Shown here in pieces: positions 47,083 through 56,975 of a stretch of DNA of 64,000 nt. Numbering within the stretch: the stretch's first letter is position 1; each line of letters opens with the position of its first letter. Under the pieces are notes generated by a model. The model ran no database searches and had not been told where the DNA came from. It saw only the letters and a list, made by a program, of their open reading frames with translations. Location: the NCBI RefSeq assembly GCF_002086485.1, contig NZ_MVHF01000001.1, forward strand, positions 186,001 to 250,000. Direction: 5' to 3'. The DNA is from Mycobacterium aquaticum (GTDB lineage: Bacteria; Actinomycetota; Actinomycetes; Mycobacteriales; Mycobacteriaceae). Position numbers and translations under genes: made by a program.

Positions 47083-48410
47083 GCGGACTCGCCCCACTGC
47101 TCGGCGCCATCGCGCTGGTCGGGTTCGGCGGTCTGTTCGCAGCGATCGACGCGGCGTTGTCGACGGTGTCCATCGCCCGGATCGACGAACTGGTGCGCGA
47201 GGAGCGGCCCGGCGCTGTCCGGCTGGCCCGCGTGGTCGCGGAGCGTCCGCGCTACATCAATCTCGTGGTGCTGCTGCGTATTACGTGTGAAGTCTGTGCC
47301 ACGGTGTTGTTGGTGGCGTACCTCGACGGTCATCTCGGCGTGAGCTGGGGCCTGGTGTCGGCGGCGGCCATCATGGTTGTCACGAGTTTCGTGGCCATCG
47401 GCGTCGGTCCGCGTACCGTCGGCCGGCAGAACGCGTACTCGATCGCGCTGGTGTCCGCGATTCCGCTGCAAGCGATTTCGGTGCTGCTGACGCCCATCAG
47501 CCGGCTGCTGGTGTTGATCGGTAACGCGCTCACGCCGGGCCGCGGGTTCCGCAACGGACCGTTCGCGTCCGAGATCGAGCTGCGCGAAGTGGTGGATCTG
47601 GCCCAGCAGCGCGGCGTGGTGGCCGACGAGGAACGCCGGATGATCCAGTCGGTGTTCGAGCTCGGTGACACACCGGCCCGCGAGGTGATGGTGCCCCGCA
47701 CCGAGATGGTGTGGATCGAGAGCGACAAGTCGGCTGGGCAGGCCACCTCGCTGGCGGTGCGCAGCGGACATTCGCGGATGCCGGTGATCGGCGAGAACGT
47801 CGACGATGTCGTCGGCGTCGTCTACCTCAAAGACCTTGTCCAGCAGACCTATTACTCCACAAACGGGGGACGGGACACCACCGTGGCCCAGGTGATGCGT
47901 CCGGCGGTGTTCGTCCCCGATTCCAAACCGCTCGACGAACTGCTCAACGAAATGCAGCTGGCCCGCAACCACATGGCGCTGCTGGTCGATGAATACGGCG
48001 CGATCGCCGGGCTGGTCACCATTGAGGACGTGCTGGAGGAGATTGTCGGTGAGATCGCCGACGAGTACGACACCGACGAGGTGGCCCCCGTCGAAGACTT
48101 GGGCGACAAGCAGTTTCGGGTGTCGGCGCGGCTGCCCATCGAGGACCTGTGCGAACTGTACGACCTGGAGCCCGACGAGGACATGGACGTGGATACGGTC
48201 GGCGGCCTGCTCGCCCTGGAACTGGGCCGCGTCCCGCTGCCCGGTGCGGAGGTGAACTGGGGCCGGCTCCGGCTGTACGCCGAAGGCGGTCCCGATCACC
48301 GCGGCCGGGTGCGGATCAACACCGTGCTGGTGAGTCCGATCGAGACCGACGAAGACGAGCAAACCGCGGCCCGCGCGCGAGGAGGACAAGACTCAGATGA
48401 CCGAACTTGA
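47079..48410 (+). CDS. CNNM/CorC-family membrane protein (DUF21, CBS pair, CorC_HlyC)
   Basis: 443 residues. N-terminal DUF21 membrane domain with about four helices (to residue 150), two CBS domains (about 200-320, starting [11 protein letters not shown] and [17 protein letters not shown]) and a C-terminal CorC_HlyC transporter-associated domain (about 340-420). Related to Mg2+/Co2+ efflux CNNM/MpfA proteins, annotated as hemolysin-like in older work. GTG in GTGA overlap with ybeY. Confidence 0.9.
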   Translation: MSGLAPLLGAIALVGFGGLFAAIDAALSTVSIARIDELVREERPGAVRLARVVAERPRYINLVVLLRITCEVCATVLLVAYLDGHLGVSWGLVSAAAIMVVTSFVAIGVGPRTVGRQNAYSIALVSAIPLQAISVLLTPISRLLVLIGNALTPGRGFRNGPFASEIELREVVDLAQQRGVVADEERRMIQSVFELGDTPAREVMVPRTEMVWIESDKSAGQATSLAVRSGHSRMPVIGENVDDVVGVVYLKDLVQQTYYSTNGGRDTTVAQVMRPAVFVPDSKPLDELLNEMQLARNHMALLVDEYGAIAGLVTIEDVLEEIVGEIADEYDTDEVAPVEDLGDKQFRVSARLPIEDLCELYDLEPDEDMDVDTVGGLLALELGRVPLPGAEVNWGRLRLYAEGGPDHRGRVRINTVLVSPIETDEDEQTAARARGGQDSDDRT

Positions 48411-48714
48411 TGCCGAGGACACCAAACTCGTGGTGCTCGCCCGTGGGGCGATGGGCCGCGCGGAGGCCTCGGAGGGCGCCGCGGTCCGCGATCTCGACGG
48501 CCGCACCTACGCCGGTGCGCCCGTGCAACTGGCGGCGCTGCAGTTGACGGCGCTGCAGTCGGCGGTCGCGGCCGCGGTGTCCAGTGGCGCTGCGGGGTTG
48601 GAGGCGGCGGTCCTGGTCGGCGGTTCGGCAGACGACGCCGGAGTGGCTGCGGTGCGGGAACTCTCAGGCGACGCTGCGGTGATCGTCACCGACCGGGCAG
48701 GAAATCCGGTATGA
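48397..48714 (+). CDS. Cytidine deaminase-like protein without zinc ligands
   Basis: 105 residues, equivalent in position to Rv2365c. The fold resembles cytidine deaminase ([24 protein letters not shown] aligns with the CDA substrate/zinc helix region). It contains no Cys and no His, so the CAE/HAE and PCxxC zinc motifs are gone and it cannot be a normal deaminase. ATG 48397 overlaps the preceding gene by 14 nt; its stop overlaps era by 4 nt. Confidence 0.78.
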   Translation: MTELDAEDTKLVVLARGAMGRAEASEGAAVRDLDGRTYAGAPVQLAALQLTALQSAVAAAVSSGAAGLEAAVLVGGSADDAGVAAVRELSGDAAVIVTDRAGNPV

Positions 48715-49619
48715 GCGACGAGCGCGAATTCCGGTCAGGCTTCGTCTGTTTCGTCGGCAGGCCCAACACCGGCAAGTCGACACTGACCAACGCTCTGGTG
48801 GGCAGCAAGGTCGCGATCACGTCGAACCGGCCGCAGACCACCCGGCACACCATCCGCGGCATCGTGCACCGCGAGGACTTCCAGATCATCCTGGTTGACA
48901 CACCTGGTCTGCACCGGCCCCGCACCCTACTGGGCCAGCGGCTCAACGATCTGGTCAAGGACACCTACTCCGAGGTGGACGTGATCGGCTTGTGCATCCC
49001 CGCCGACGAGGCCATCGGGCCCGGAGACCGTTGGATTTACCAGCAGATCCGCGCCGTCGCACCGAAGACGACGCTGATCGCCATCGTCACCAAGATCGAC
49101 AAGGTGCCCAAGGACCGAGTCGCCGCGCAGCTCATGGCGGTCAGTGAACTGGTCGGCCCGGACACCGAGATCGTCCCGGTGTCGGCGACCGCCAACGAAC
49201 AACTCGATGTGCTCACCGATGTCCTCGTCTCCAAGCTGCCACCCGGACCGGCCTACTATCCCGACGGCGAATTGACCGATGAGCCCGAGGAAGTGCTCAT
49301 GGCCGAGCTCATCCGCGAGGCCGCGCTGGAAGGTGTGCGCGACGAACTGCCGCACTCGCTGGCGGTGGTGATCGAGGACGTCGAGGAACGTGAGGGCCGC
49401 GACGATCTCATCGACGTGCACGCGATCCTCTACGTCGAACGCGACAGCCAGAAGGGCATCGTCATCGGCAAGGGCGGCGCGCGATTGCGCGAGGTCGGCA
49501 CCGCGGCCCGCACCCAGATCGAAAAGCTGCTCGGCACAAAGGTTTATCTGGACCTGCGGGTCAAGATCGCGAAGAACTGGCAGCGTGACCCCAAACAGCT
49601 GGGGCGGCTCGGGTTCTGA
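48711..49619 (+). CDS. era: GTPase Era
   Basis: 302 residues. G1 GRPNTGKST (about 17-25), G3 DTPG, G4 TKID, then a C-terminal KH domain with KGIVIGKGGARLREVG. Binds the 16S rRNA 3' end during 30S assembly. The operon ybeY-CNNM-CDA-era links it to YbeY, an rRNA processing partner. ATGA start overlap. Confidence 0.95.
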   Translation: MSDEREFRSGFVCFVGRPNTGKSTLTNALVGSKVAITSNRPQTTRHTIRGIVHREDFQIILVDTPGLHRPRTLLGQRLNDLVKDTYSEVDVIGLCIPADEAIGPGDRWIYQQIRAVAPKTTLIAIVTKIDKVPKDRVAAQLMAVSELVGPDTEIVPVSATANEQLDVLTDVLVSKLPPGPAYYPDGELTDEPEEVLMAELIREAALEGVRDELPHSLAVVIEDVEEREGRDDLIDVHAILYVERDSQKGIVIGKGGARLREVGTAARTQIEKLLGTKVYLDLRVKIAKNWQRDPKQLGRLGF

Positions 49620-49622
49620 CGC

Positions 49623-50285
49623 TCAGAATCGGCTGAACACGCAGTGCGCGCTACCGCCGATCGGCTGTTCGACGACGACCTTGCCGTCGACGGTGATGCG
49701 GCAGCCCGGGCCGGGAGTGTCGCGACCGGGCGCGACGACCTGCAGCAACTGCACATCGGGTCCGACGGTCATGGTGCGCTGCCAAGGGATCTTGGTGTGA
49801 TCAGGGACGTCTGCTCCCGAGGGATCGGTGACGATGTTGTACACCTCGCCGGATCCGGTGACCTCGAACAGCACCGTTGACCCGTTGGCGGACGCGCCGG
49901 GTGTGGGCACCGGCTGGGTGGCCTGCTTGCGCGACGCCGCGGCGGCATTGTCATTGAGCATTTGCTGGCGGAAGTCCGGTGTGACACAGATCGTGTCGCC
50001 GTCGAACGCCTCGCGCCACACGTAACCCTGGGCGCAACTCTGCGGGCCGTACGCGCCGTTGGGGTCCTTGTGCGCGCCGGGGTTGGCATTCTGCTGAAGT
50101 ACCGTCGACCGTTCGTCCGGGGTGACGCAGACGGTGTCGCCGGTGCGAGCCTCCCGCCAGACGTAACCCTGGATGCAGGTGTCAGGTCCGTAGGGGAGGG
50201 GATCAGCTGCGGCCGGAACCGGGATGACGACGGCCGTGCCGATGACCGCAGCCGCAGCTGATCGAGTGAGATTCCTGATTGCCAT
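49623..50285 (-). CDS. Secreted protein with twin Cys repeats and an MmpS-like domain
   Basis: 220 residues. Signal peptide with cleavage near VPAAA-DP (about residue 27). Two copies of CxQGYVWREAxxGDTxCVTPDxR (about 37-60 and 83-106) give two likely disulfide knots. The C-terminal half (about 135-220: TVLFEVTGSGEVYNIVTD, CRITVDGKVV, HCVF) resembles the extracytoplasmic domain of MmpS proteins, but there is no membrane anchor beyond the signal. Converges on era with a 3-nt gap. Function unknown. Confidence 0.75.
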   Translation of the reverse strand: MAIRNLTRSAAAAVIGTAVVIPVPAAADPLPYGPDTCIQGYVWREARTGDTVCVTPDERSTVLQQNANPGAHKDPNGAYGPQSCAQGYVWREAFDGDTICVTPDFRQQMLNDNAAAASRKQATQPVPTPGASANGSTVLFEVTGSGEVYNIVTDPSGADVPDHTKIPWQRTMTVGPDVQLLQVVAPGRDTPGPGCRITVDGKVVVEQPIGGSAHCVFSRF

Positions 50286-50423
50286 GGGAGCCTCCAGATG
50301 CTTGGGGAACGCGGACCGGCGGCTGTCGGTCGCCTGGCATCAGGCTAGGAAGATCCTGTGTGGCGCGGATAGAGTAGGCGACTACTCGATCCTTTGCTCA
50401 CCGCGGCGAAGGCGCTTGAGAAC

Positions 50424-51956
50424 TCAGGTGAGTGCGTTGACTGCCGCAGCCGCCAGCGACGCATCCCGGGTGTCGGTGACGTCCTCGATGACCTTCACCG
50501 GGCGGTCCTCCGGCGTGTTCCACCACGGCACGGGTTGCCGTGCCGCCCAATCGTTGAGGGCCTCCAACTCGGCGGCCAGCGAGATCAGAAGCGGCTCACT
50601 GTGCGCGGGGCCCATCAGTTGCACTCCGATGGGCAGCCCGTCGGAGGTGAATCCGGCCGGAACATTGATCGCCGGCCAACCCAACAGGTTCCATGGCCAC
50701 GTCAGTGGGCAGTACCGGATGGCGCTGCGTTCGGTGGCGGCCCATCCGCGCCGGTCGAACTCATGGGTCAGGGGCGGCGGCTGCGCGGTGGTGGGCGCGA
50801 TGATGACGTCGACGAGATTGAAGATCCAGCCGATGCGGCGCCGAACTTCTGCCTCGTGGGCCCGTGCCTTACGCAACACGTCCTGGGACAGCAGCCGGCC
50901 GATGCGCATGTTCATCACCGTGCGCTCGTCGTAGTCCACTGCGAGGTCGTGGTCGCCCAGTCGCTCGGCCCAGTCCAGCAACCCGGCGGTGGAGCGGGAG
51001 AGGAAGTCCCATGACATTCGCAGGCTGTAGCTGGGGTCTCTGCGGACGACGCTGTGGCCCAGCTGGTCGAGTTGCTCGGCGACGGTCTGCAACGCAGCGA
51101 GGATCTCCGGGTCCAGCTTGGCCCGCACCCCGGTGAACGGAAATGCCGTCGACATCGCCACCCGCAGCGGCCCGGGTGCCTGCCCCACATGGTCGGCGGC
51201 TTGCACAGCGGGTGGTTGGTGCAGATCACCGGGGGCATTACCGGACGCGGCGTCGAGCACCAGCGCCGCGTCGGTGACCGTCCGGGCCAGCACCCCGTGC
51301 ACGGTGATGCCGTTGAACGCCTCGGGTAGCGGCCAGGTGGAGATCCGCCCGCGCTGCGGTTTGATGCCGACCAGATGAGTCCACGCGGCGGGGATGCGGA
51401 CGCTGCCTGCGCCGTCCGAGCCGATGGCGGCGCTGACCAGTCCGGCGGCGACGGCCGCTGCGCTGCCGCCAGACGAGCCGCCCGCACTGTGTTTGCGCGA
51501 CCAGGGATTGCGGGTGTGCCCGAATGCCGGTCCGCCGGTGAACGGCCATTGCCCGAGCTCGCAGGTGTTGGTCTTGCCGACGATGACCGCGCCGGCCTCC
51601 TTGAGGCGACGCACCACCTCGGCGTCGGCGGTGGCCGGGGCAACCTCTGCGTCGGTCCCGAACCGGGTGGGCACCCCGGCGATGTCGACGTCGTCTTTGA
51701 CCGCGATGGGAATTCCCAACAGCGGCAGTTGTTTACCGGCCGCGCGTTTGCGGTCGGCGGCGTCGGCGTCGGCCATTGCCTGCTCGGCCAGCACGACCCG
51801 GAACGCGTTGAGGGTGGACTGGCTCGCGGCGATGGCATGCAGTGACCGCTGCACCAGTTGCTCGGATGTGACGGCGCCACTGGCGAGTTGGTACAGCTGG
51901 CTGACGAGAGTAGGGAAGACCGGAGAGGTCGCGTCGGTGGCCGTGGATTTTCCCAT
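50424..51956 (-). CDS. amiA2: Amidase AmiA2
   Basis: 510 residues of the amidase signature family. Catalytic Lys in PIAVKDDVD, cis-Ser in DGAGSVRIPA and nucleophile Ser in the GGSSGGSAAAVAAG block. Hydrolyses an amide of unknown nature. ATG 51956 (MGKSTATDA) is chosen; the open frame extends far upstream into recO but without support. Divergent from recO, as Rv2363 is from Rv2362c. The 138-bp gap to the secreted-protein gene downstream holds no recognised element. Confidence 0.9.
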   Translation of the reverse strand: MGKSTATDATSPVFPTLVSQLYQLASGAVTSEQLVQRSLHAIAASQSTLNAFRVVLAEQAMADADAADRKRAAGKQLPLLGIPIAVKDDVDIAGVPTRFGTDAEVAPATADAEVVRRLKEAGAVIVGKTNTCELGQWPFTGGPAFGHTRNPWSRKHSAGGSSGGSAAAVAAGLVSAAIGSDGAGSVRIPAAWTHLVGIKPQRGRISTWPLPEAFNGITVHGVLARTVTDAALVLDAASGNAPGDLHQPPAVQAADHVGQAPGPLRVAMSTAFPFTGVRAKLDPEILAALQTVAEQLDQLGHSVVRRDPSYSLRMSWDFLSRSTAGLLDWAERLGDHDLAVDYDERTVMNMRIGRLLSQDVLRKARAHEAEVRRRIGWIFNLVDVIIAPTTAQPPPLTHEFDRRGWAATERSAIRYCPLTWPWNLLGWPAINVPAGFTSDGLPIGVQLMGPAHSEPLLISLAAELEALNDWAARQPVPWWNTPEDRPVKVIEDVTDTRDASLAAAAVNALT

Positions 51957-52019
51957 CGCTTTGAAGGATATCGGCGGTGCGTTCCGAAATCTGTCGGGCC
52001 ACGATGAGAGACTGTCACG

Positions 52020-52862
52020 ATGCGGCTGTACCGGGACCGGGCGGTGGTGCTGCGCCAGCACAAGCTCGGCGAGGCCGACCGGATTGTCACCCTGCTCACC
52101 CGCGACCATGGCTTGGTGCGCGCGGTGGCCAAGGGGGTGCGGCGTACCCGCAGTAAGTTCGGGGCCCGGCTGGAGCCGTTCGCTCACATCGATGTTCAGC
52201 TGCATCCCGGCCGCAATCTCGACATCGTCACCCAGGTCCAGGCCATCGACGCGTTCGCCGCCGACATCGTCAGTGATTACGGTCGCTACACCTGCGCGTG
52301 CGCCATGTTGGAGACCGCCGAACGGTTGGCCGGCGAGGAGCGGGCGCCCATGCCCGCGCTGCACCGCTTGACGGTGGCGGCGCTGCGGGCGGTTGCCGAC
52401 GGCTCCCGGGCTCGCGAGCTGGTGCTCGATTCCTATCTGCTGCGGGCGATGGGGGTGGCCGGCTGGGCGCCGGCGCTGACCGAATGTGCCCGCTGTGCCG
52501 CGCCCGGCCCGCACCGCGCGTTCCACGTCGCTGCCGGCGGCAGCGTCTGCGTGCACTGCAGGCCCAGCGGATCGTCCACGCCGCCGCAGGCGGTACTCGA
52601 ACTGATGGCGGCGCTGCACGACGGCGACTGGGAATATGCCGAGACGACGACGTCAGGGCACCGCAGCCAGGCCAGCGGGCTCATCGCCGCGCATCTGCAG
52701 TGGCACCTGGAACGTCAGCTGCGGACATTGCCTCTTGTGGAACGGGCCTACCGCGTGGATCGGACGGTCGCCGACCGCCGGGCCGCGCTGGTCGGGCAGG
52801 ATATGGCACATGGCATTCAAACGGGGCAAGACGACCTACCCGCAGCTGCCCCCGGCGCCTGA
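52020..52862 (+). CDS. recO: DNA repair protein RecO
   Basis: 280 residues. N-terminal OB fold ([31 protein letters not shown]) and a zinc-finger-like pair CARC and CVHC in the C-terminal part. Helps load RecA in the RecFOR pathway. ATG 52020. Its 3' end overlaps uppS by about 53 nt in another frame. Confidence 0.93.
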   Translation: MRLYRDRAVVLRQHKLGEADRIVTLLTRDHGLVRAVAKGVRRTRSKFGARLEPFAHIDVQLHPGRNLDIVTQVQAIDAFAADIVSDYGRYTCACAMLETAERLAGEERAPMPALHRLTVAALRAVADGSRARELVLDSYLLRAMGVAGWAPALTECARCAAPGPHRAFHVAAGGSVCVHCRPSGSSTPPQAVLELMAALHDGDWEYAETTTSGHRSQASGLIAAHLQWHLERQLRTLPLVERAYRVDRTVADRRAALVGQDMAHGIQTGQDDLPAAAPGA

Positions 52863-53694
52863 CGACTATCCGGTCTTCCCGGATACGTCGACGTGGCCGG
52901 TGGTCTTCCCGGAATTGCCGTCCAACACCAACGGCCGTTTCTCGCGCCCGCCGCAGCACACGTCCAAGGCGTCCGCGCCGCTGATTCCGGCCGACCAGGT
53001 GCCCAACCATGTCGCGGTGGTGATGGACGGGAACGGTCGGTGGGCCACCCAGCGTGGCCTCGGCCGTACCGAGGGGCACAAGATGGGCGAGGCGGTTTTG
53101 ATCGACATCACCTGTGGCGCCATCGAACTCGGTATCAAGCACCTCAGCGTGTATGCGTTCTCCACGGAGAACTGGAAGCGCAGCACCGAGGAAGTCCGGT
53201 TCTTGATGGGCTTCAACCGCGAGGTGGTGCGCCGCCGCCGGGAGAACCTGGACGCGATGGGGGTGAACATGCGCTGGGTCGGCTCGCGGCCCAAGATGTG
53301 GCGCAGCGTCATCAAAGAGTTCGACATCGCCGAGCAGATGACCGTCGGCAACGACGTCATCACCGTCAATTATTGCGTGAACTACGGCGGCCGCACCGAG
53401 ATCGTGGAGGCGGCACAGGCGTTGGCCCAGGAAGCGGCCGACGGCAAGATCAATCCGAGCCGCATCAGCGAGGCCTCTTTCGCCAAGCACCTGCACCGGC
53501 CCGACATCCCCGACGTCGACCTGTTCATCCGCACGTCAGGGGAACAGCGGGCCAGCAACTTCCTGCTGTGGCAGGCCGCGTACGCCGAGTTCGTGTTCCA
53601 GGACAAGCTGTGGCCCGACTACGACCGTCGCGATCTGTGGGCGGCCTGCGAGGAGTACGTCAACCGCAACCGGCGCTTCGGTAGGGCCGAATGA
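52810..53694 (+). CDS. uppS: Decaprenyl (undecaprenyl-type) diphosphate synthase
   Basis: 294 residues, cis-prenyltransferase. Conserved regions [12 protein letters not shown] (catalytic Asp), [22 protein letters not shown] and [18 protein letters not shown]. Makes the long-chain lipid carrier for cell-wall synthesis; equivalent to Rv2361c. ATG 52810 (MAFKRGK) is chosen because it gives the usual mycobacterial N-terminal extension; it overlaps recO. ATGA overlap with the next gene. Confidence 0.93.
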   Translation: MAFKRGKTTYPQLPPAPDDYPVFPDTSTWPVVFPELPSNTNGRFSRPPQHTSKASAPLIPADQVPNHVAVVMDGNGRWATQRGLGRTEGHKMGEAVLIDITCGAIELGIKHLSVYAFSTENWKRSTEEVRFLMGFNREVVRRRRENLDAMGVNMRWVGSRPKMWRSVIKEFDIAEQMTVGNDVITVNYCVNYGGRTEIVEAAQALAQEAADGKINPSRISEASFAKHLHRPDIPDVDLFIRTSGEQRASNFLLWQAAYAEFVFQDKLWPDYDRRDLWAACEEYVNRNRRFGRAE

Positions 53695-54137
53695 CCAGCC
53701 TGCTGCAGCAGTTGGCCTCCGCGCTCGGTGAGGTGATGTCCGTCGTCGAGGAGGAGGACGACGCCCTGACCGTCACCGTCGACGGATCGGTCGCCTCGGT
53801 GCGGGTCGTCACCATCGCCGAAGGACTGGAGATGGTGTCGCTGACCCAGCCGCTGGCGTGGGACCTGCCGCTCAACAACAAGATTCGTGAACGGGTGGCC
53901 GGCCACGCCAGCCGCACCATGCTGGGTTCGGTGGTCCTGGTGGAGAAGTTGGTCACCACGCCCGCCAACGGCGCGACGCCGAAGGGGTCGGTGCGCAAGA
54001 GCCCCGCGAAGAAGGTCGCTGACGTGATGCTGCGTTACAACTTCCCGGCAGCCGGGCTCACCGACGACGCTCTGCGCACGCTGATCCTGATGGTGTTGGC
54101 GACGGGCGCGGACGTGCGTCGCGACCTCATGTCATGA
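53691..54137 (+). CDS. Conserved protein, Rv2360c-like
   Basis: 148 residues, no recognised catalytic motif. An acidic N-terminal half ([18 protein letters not shown]) and mixed alpha/beta pattern recall YbjN or secretion-chaperone-like folds, but this is only an impression. A basic stretch ([12 protein letters not shown]) lies near residue 105. Coupled by ATGA overlaps to uppS and to the Nudix gene. Function unknown. Confidence 0.7.
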   Translation: MTSLLQQLASALGEVMSVVEEEDDALTVTVDGSVASVRVVTIAEGLEMVSLTQPLAWDLPLNNKIRERVAGHASRTMLGSVVLVEKLVTTPANGATPKGSVRKSPAKKVADVMLRYNFPAAGLTDDALRTLILMVLATGADVRRDLMS

Positions 54138-54532
54138 CGGTTCTCCACATCGTTGCGGCCGTCGTCCTCGATGAGCGCAACCAGGTGCTGGTCGTCCGCA
54201 AGCGGGGCACCTCGTCGTTCATGCAGCCCGGCGGCAAGATCGAGCCGGGGGAGCAGCCCTTGGCTGCGCTCGGCCGCGAGGTCGACGAGGAACTCGGCGC
54301 CCGGTTCGATCCGGCGACGGCGCGTCCCCTCGGGCGCTACACCGCCACCGCCGCCAACGAACCCGGCCATACCGTCGATGCGCACCTCTACCTGGTCAGC
54401 CTCGATCGCGAACCGCATCCCGCGGCCGAGATCGAGGAGATGGCCTGGATCGACCCGCACGACCCCGGCGACATCGAACTGGCGCCGTTGACACGGCAGA
54501 CCGTACTGGCGTTGGCGCGCGACTCGGTCTAG
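54134..54532 (+). CDS. Nudix hydrolase
   Basis: 132 residues. The Nudix box is intact (G-K-I-E-P-G-E ... REVDEELGA, about 36-58), giving Mg2+-dependent hydrolysis of a nucleoside diphosphate derivative. Substrate not predictable. Last gene of the recO-uppS-Rv2360c-like-Nudix run; ATGA start overlap. Confidence 0.88.
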   Translation: MTVLHIVAAVVLDERNQVLVVRKRGTSSFMQPGGKIEPGEQPLAALGREVDEELGARFDPATARPLGRYTATAANEPGHTVDAHLYLVSLDREPHPAAEIEEMAWIDPHDPGDIELAPLTRQTVLALARDSV

Positions 54533-54562
54533 TGGAGACGGGGCGGGAACGTGTGGCCGTGG

Positions 54563-54578
54563 GTAGGGGAACCCCTAC
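54563..54578. promoter_or_regulatory. 7-2-7 inverted repeat upstream of the two-component genes
   Basis: GTAGGGG and CCCCTAC flank AA, 60 nt before the histidine kinase start. Palindromes of this form are typical targets of actinobacterial NarL-type response regulators, so autoregulation by the downstream regulator is likely. Confidence 0.6.
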
Positions 54579-54637
54579 CGTCAACACGCGGGTGTACTGG
54601 ATGGGAGTGGGCCCGCGAAGTGCCTAGCGTCGAGAGC

Positions 54638-55939
54638 ATGAGCACCGCTCCTGCGCCGGCCCATGCGGCGCAGCCGGAACGAGTCGGCGTCCTCCGTCAG
54701 CTCCGCATCGACACCGGCTACATCTTGCTCGGATTCCCGCTCGCCATCGCGAGTTGCAGTGTCGCCGTGACCGGGCTGTCGACGGGCCTCGGCACGCTGG
54801 TCATCCTCGTCGGCCTCCCCGTTCTCGCCGGCACGCTGTTCGTCGCGCGCTTCTTCGCCGACGTCGAGCGGTGGCGCATTCCTGCCGTGCTGCGTCGGCC
54901 GCGCACCCGGCCGAACTACCGGACACCCGAACCGGGTGCCGGCGTCTGGAAACGGATCCTCAACCCGCTCACCCAGATCCAGTTCTGGCTCGACCTCGCG
55001 CACGGCATCCTGTATTTCCCGATCGCGGTGACGACGTTCTGCATCGTGGTGAGCTGGTGGGCGGTGGCGATCGGCGGCACGTTGACCGTCGCGTGGGATT
55101 GGAGCATCCCGCGTGGCCCGCACAATCAGTCGCTCGCTCAGCTGATCGGGCTCGGCGACGGCACCTTTGCGCGGGTCGGCCTGCAGACTGCCATCGGCGT
55201 GGTCTGCCTGATCAGCCTGCCATTCGTGGTGCGGGGCTGCGCGCTCATGTCGGCAGGCTTCAGCCGTCTGCTGCTGACCGGTGTGGCCGAGATGCGGCAG
55301 ACGATCAGCGTGCTGACGGAGCAGAAAGCCGCCGCAGCCTCGGCCGAGGCAATCTCGCTGCGCCGGCTGGAACGGGATATCCATGACGGACCCCAACAGC
55401 GACTCGTACGTCTCGCGATGGATCTGAGCCGCGCCCGTCAGCAGCTGGACAGGGATCCGGCGGCGCTGCGACAGACGCTCGACGAGGCGCTCGGACAAAC
55501 CCAGGAGACCTTGGACGAGCTGCGCGCGCTGTCGCGCGGCATCGCGCCGCCGGTGCTCACCGACCGTGGGCTTCCCAGTGCGCTGGCCGCGCTGGCAGTT
55601 CGGTGCACTGTCCCGGTCGAGCTCGTCATCGACCCCGACCTGGGCACCCCTGCCGGTCGGCTCGATGCCGCGGTGGAGACTGCTGCCTATTTCTCTGTCG
55701 CCGAGGCGCTGACCAATGTCGCCAAGCACAGCGGCGCCGCGAATTGCTGGGTCACCGTGGCGCATGGGCCTGGTCGGCTCGGCGTCGAGATCGTCGACGA
55801 CGGCGACGGCGGTGCACATGTGGCCAAAGGCCACGGCTTGTCCGGCCTGGCCGACCGGGTGCGGGCGGTCGGCGGTGCGTTGAGCGTGGTCAGCCCTGCG
55901 GGTGGACCGACGACGATCGGGGTGGAGATGCCGTGTTGA
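54638..55939 (+). CDS. NarL-type sensor histidine kinase
   Basis: 433 residues. Two to four membrane helices in a putative-sensor region (about 25-215; hydrophobic segments YILLGFPLAIASCSVAVTG and GVVCLISLPFVVRG), then a HisKA_3 domain with phosphorylated His in LERDIHDGPQQRLV (about 250) and a HATPase domain (AEALTNVAKHSGA, DDGDGG, GHGLSGLADRV). ATG 54638 has GAGAG shortly upstream. Signal unknown. Coupled to the response regulator gene, which starts 7 nt before its end. Confidence 0.88.
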   Translation: MSTAPAPAHAAQPERVGVLRQLRIDTGYILLGFPLAIASCSVAVTGLSTGLGTLVILVGLPVLAGTLFVARFFADVERWRIPAVLRRPRTRPNYRTPEPGAGVWKRILNPLTQIQFWLDLAHGILYFPIAVTTFCIVVSWWAVAIGGTLTVAWDWSIPRGPHNQSLAQLIGLGDGTFARVGLQTAIGVVCLISLPFVVRGCALMSAGFSRLLLTGVAEMRQTISVLTEQKAAAASAEAISLRRLERDIHDGPQQRLVRLAMDLSRARQQLDRDPAALRQTLDEALGQTQETLDELRALSRGIAPPVLTDRGLPSALAALAVRCTVPVELVIDPDLGTPAGRLDAAVETAAYFSVAEALTNVAKHSGAANCWVTVAHGPGRLGVEIVDDGDGGAHVAKGHGLSGLADRVRAVGGALSVVSPAGGPTTIGVEMPC

Positions 55940-56580
55940 GAGTCGTGGTCGCCGACGATGCCGTGCTGCTGCGGGAGGGCCTGATCCGGCTGCTGACCGA
56001 GAACGGCCATGACGTCGTCGCCGCGGTAGGTGATGGGCCGTCGCTGGTGCGGGCGATCGAAGAGCACCGGCCGGATGTCTCGGTGGTGGATGTCCGGATG
56101 CCGCCGTCACATACCGACGAGGGTCTGCGCGCCGCGGTCGAGGCGCGTCGGCGGGTGCCCCGTTCGCCTGTGCTCGTGTTGTCCCAGTACGTCGAGGTTT
56201 CGTATGCCGATGATTTGCTGGCCGACGGGGCCGGTGCGATCGGCTATCTGCTCAAAGACCGGGTCGCGGCGATCGACGATTTCCTCGACGCGGTGCACCG
56301 GGTGGCCTCGGGTGGCACGGTGTTCGATCCGGACGTCGTGGGCCAGCTGCTGGTACGACGCCGTCGCGACGACCCGCTGAGGCAGATGACCGAGCGGGAA
56401 CAAGCGGTGCTCGCGCTGATGGCCGAGGGCCGATCCAATACGAGTATCGCCCGCACACTGATGATCAGTCACGGTGCGGTGGAGAAGCACATCGGCTCCA
56501 TATTCGCCAAGCTCACGTTGCCGCCCGACCACGAACAGAATCGCCGGGTTCTCGCTGTGCTGGCATATCTGCGCTGCTAG
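55933..56580 (+). CDS. NarL/LuxR-type response regulator
   Basis: 215 residues. Receiver domain with acidic pair ADD, phospho-Asp in VVDVRMPP (about 53) and Lys in LLKDRV; C-terminal LuxR HTH (MTEREQAVLALMAEGRSNTSIARTL). GTG 55933 overlaps the kinase stop; a TTG at 55936 is the alternative. Its TAG shares CTAG with the stop of the convergent zur gene. Likely binds the GTAGGGG palindrome upstream of the kinase gene. Confidence 0.88.
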   Translation: MLRVVVADDAVLLREGLIRLLTENGHDVVAAVGDGPSLVRAIEEHRPDVSVVDVRMPPSHTDEGLRAAVEARRRVPRSPVLVLSQYVEVSYADDLLADGAGAIGYLLKDRVAAIDDFLDAVHRVASGGTVFDPDVVGQLLVRRRRDDPLRQMTEREQAVLALMAEGRSNTSIARTLMISHGAVEKHIGSIFAKLTLPPDHEQNRRVLAVLAYLRC

Positions 56581-56975
56581 TCGGCCGACCCGCCGCACTC
56601 CCCACACACCCCGAAGATCTCGATGGTGTGGCTGATGTCGGAGAACCCGTGCTCGCGGGCGACCTCGGCGGCCCAGGATTCCACGTCACCACCGGAGACC
56701 TCGACCGTCGAGCCGCAGGTGCGGCACACCAGGTGGTGGTGATGGTGCTCCGAGCAGCGGCGGTACACCGATTCGCCGGTGTCGGTACGCAGGGTGTCGA
56801 CGACGCCTGCCGTGGCCATCGTCTGCAGCGTGCGGTACACCGTGGTCAGGCCGATGCCCTCGCCGCGCCGGCGCAGCTCGTCATGAAGCTCCTGAGCGGA
56901 GCGGAAGCCCTCGGTCTCGTTGAGCAATTCGGCGATCGCCGCCCGTTGCCGGGTGGACCGGACCGCGCCCGTCAC
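56577..56975 (-). CDS. zur: Zinc uptake regulator Zur (FurB)
   Basis: 132 residues of the Fur family. N-terminal winged helix (STRQRAAIAELLNETEGFRSAQELHD), metal-site cluster CSEHHHHHLVC, and structural zinc pairs CRTCG and CGECGG. Represses zinc uptake and zinc-free ribosomal protein genes when zinc is bound. GTG start in GTGA overlap with smtB: the mycobacterial smtB-zur operon. Confidence 0.93.
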   Translation of the reverse strand: MTGAVRSTRQRAAIAELLNETEGFRSAQELHDELRRRGEGIGLTTVYRTLQTMATAGVVDTLRTDTGESVYRRCSEHHHHHLVCRTCGSTVEVSGGDVESWAAEVAREHGFSDISHTIEIFGVCGECGGSAD

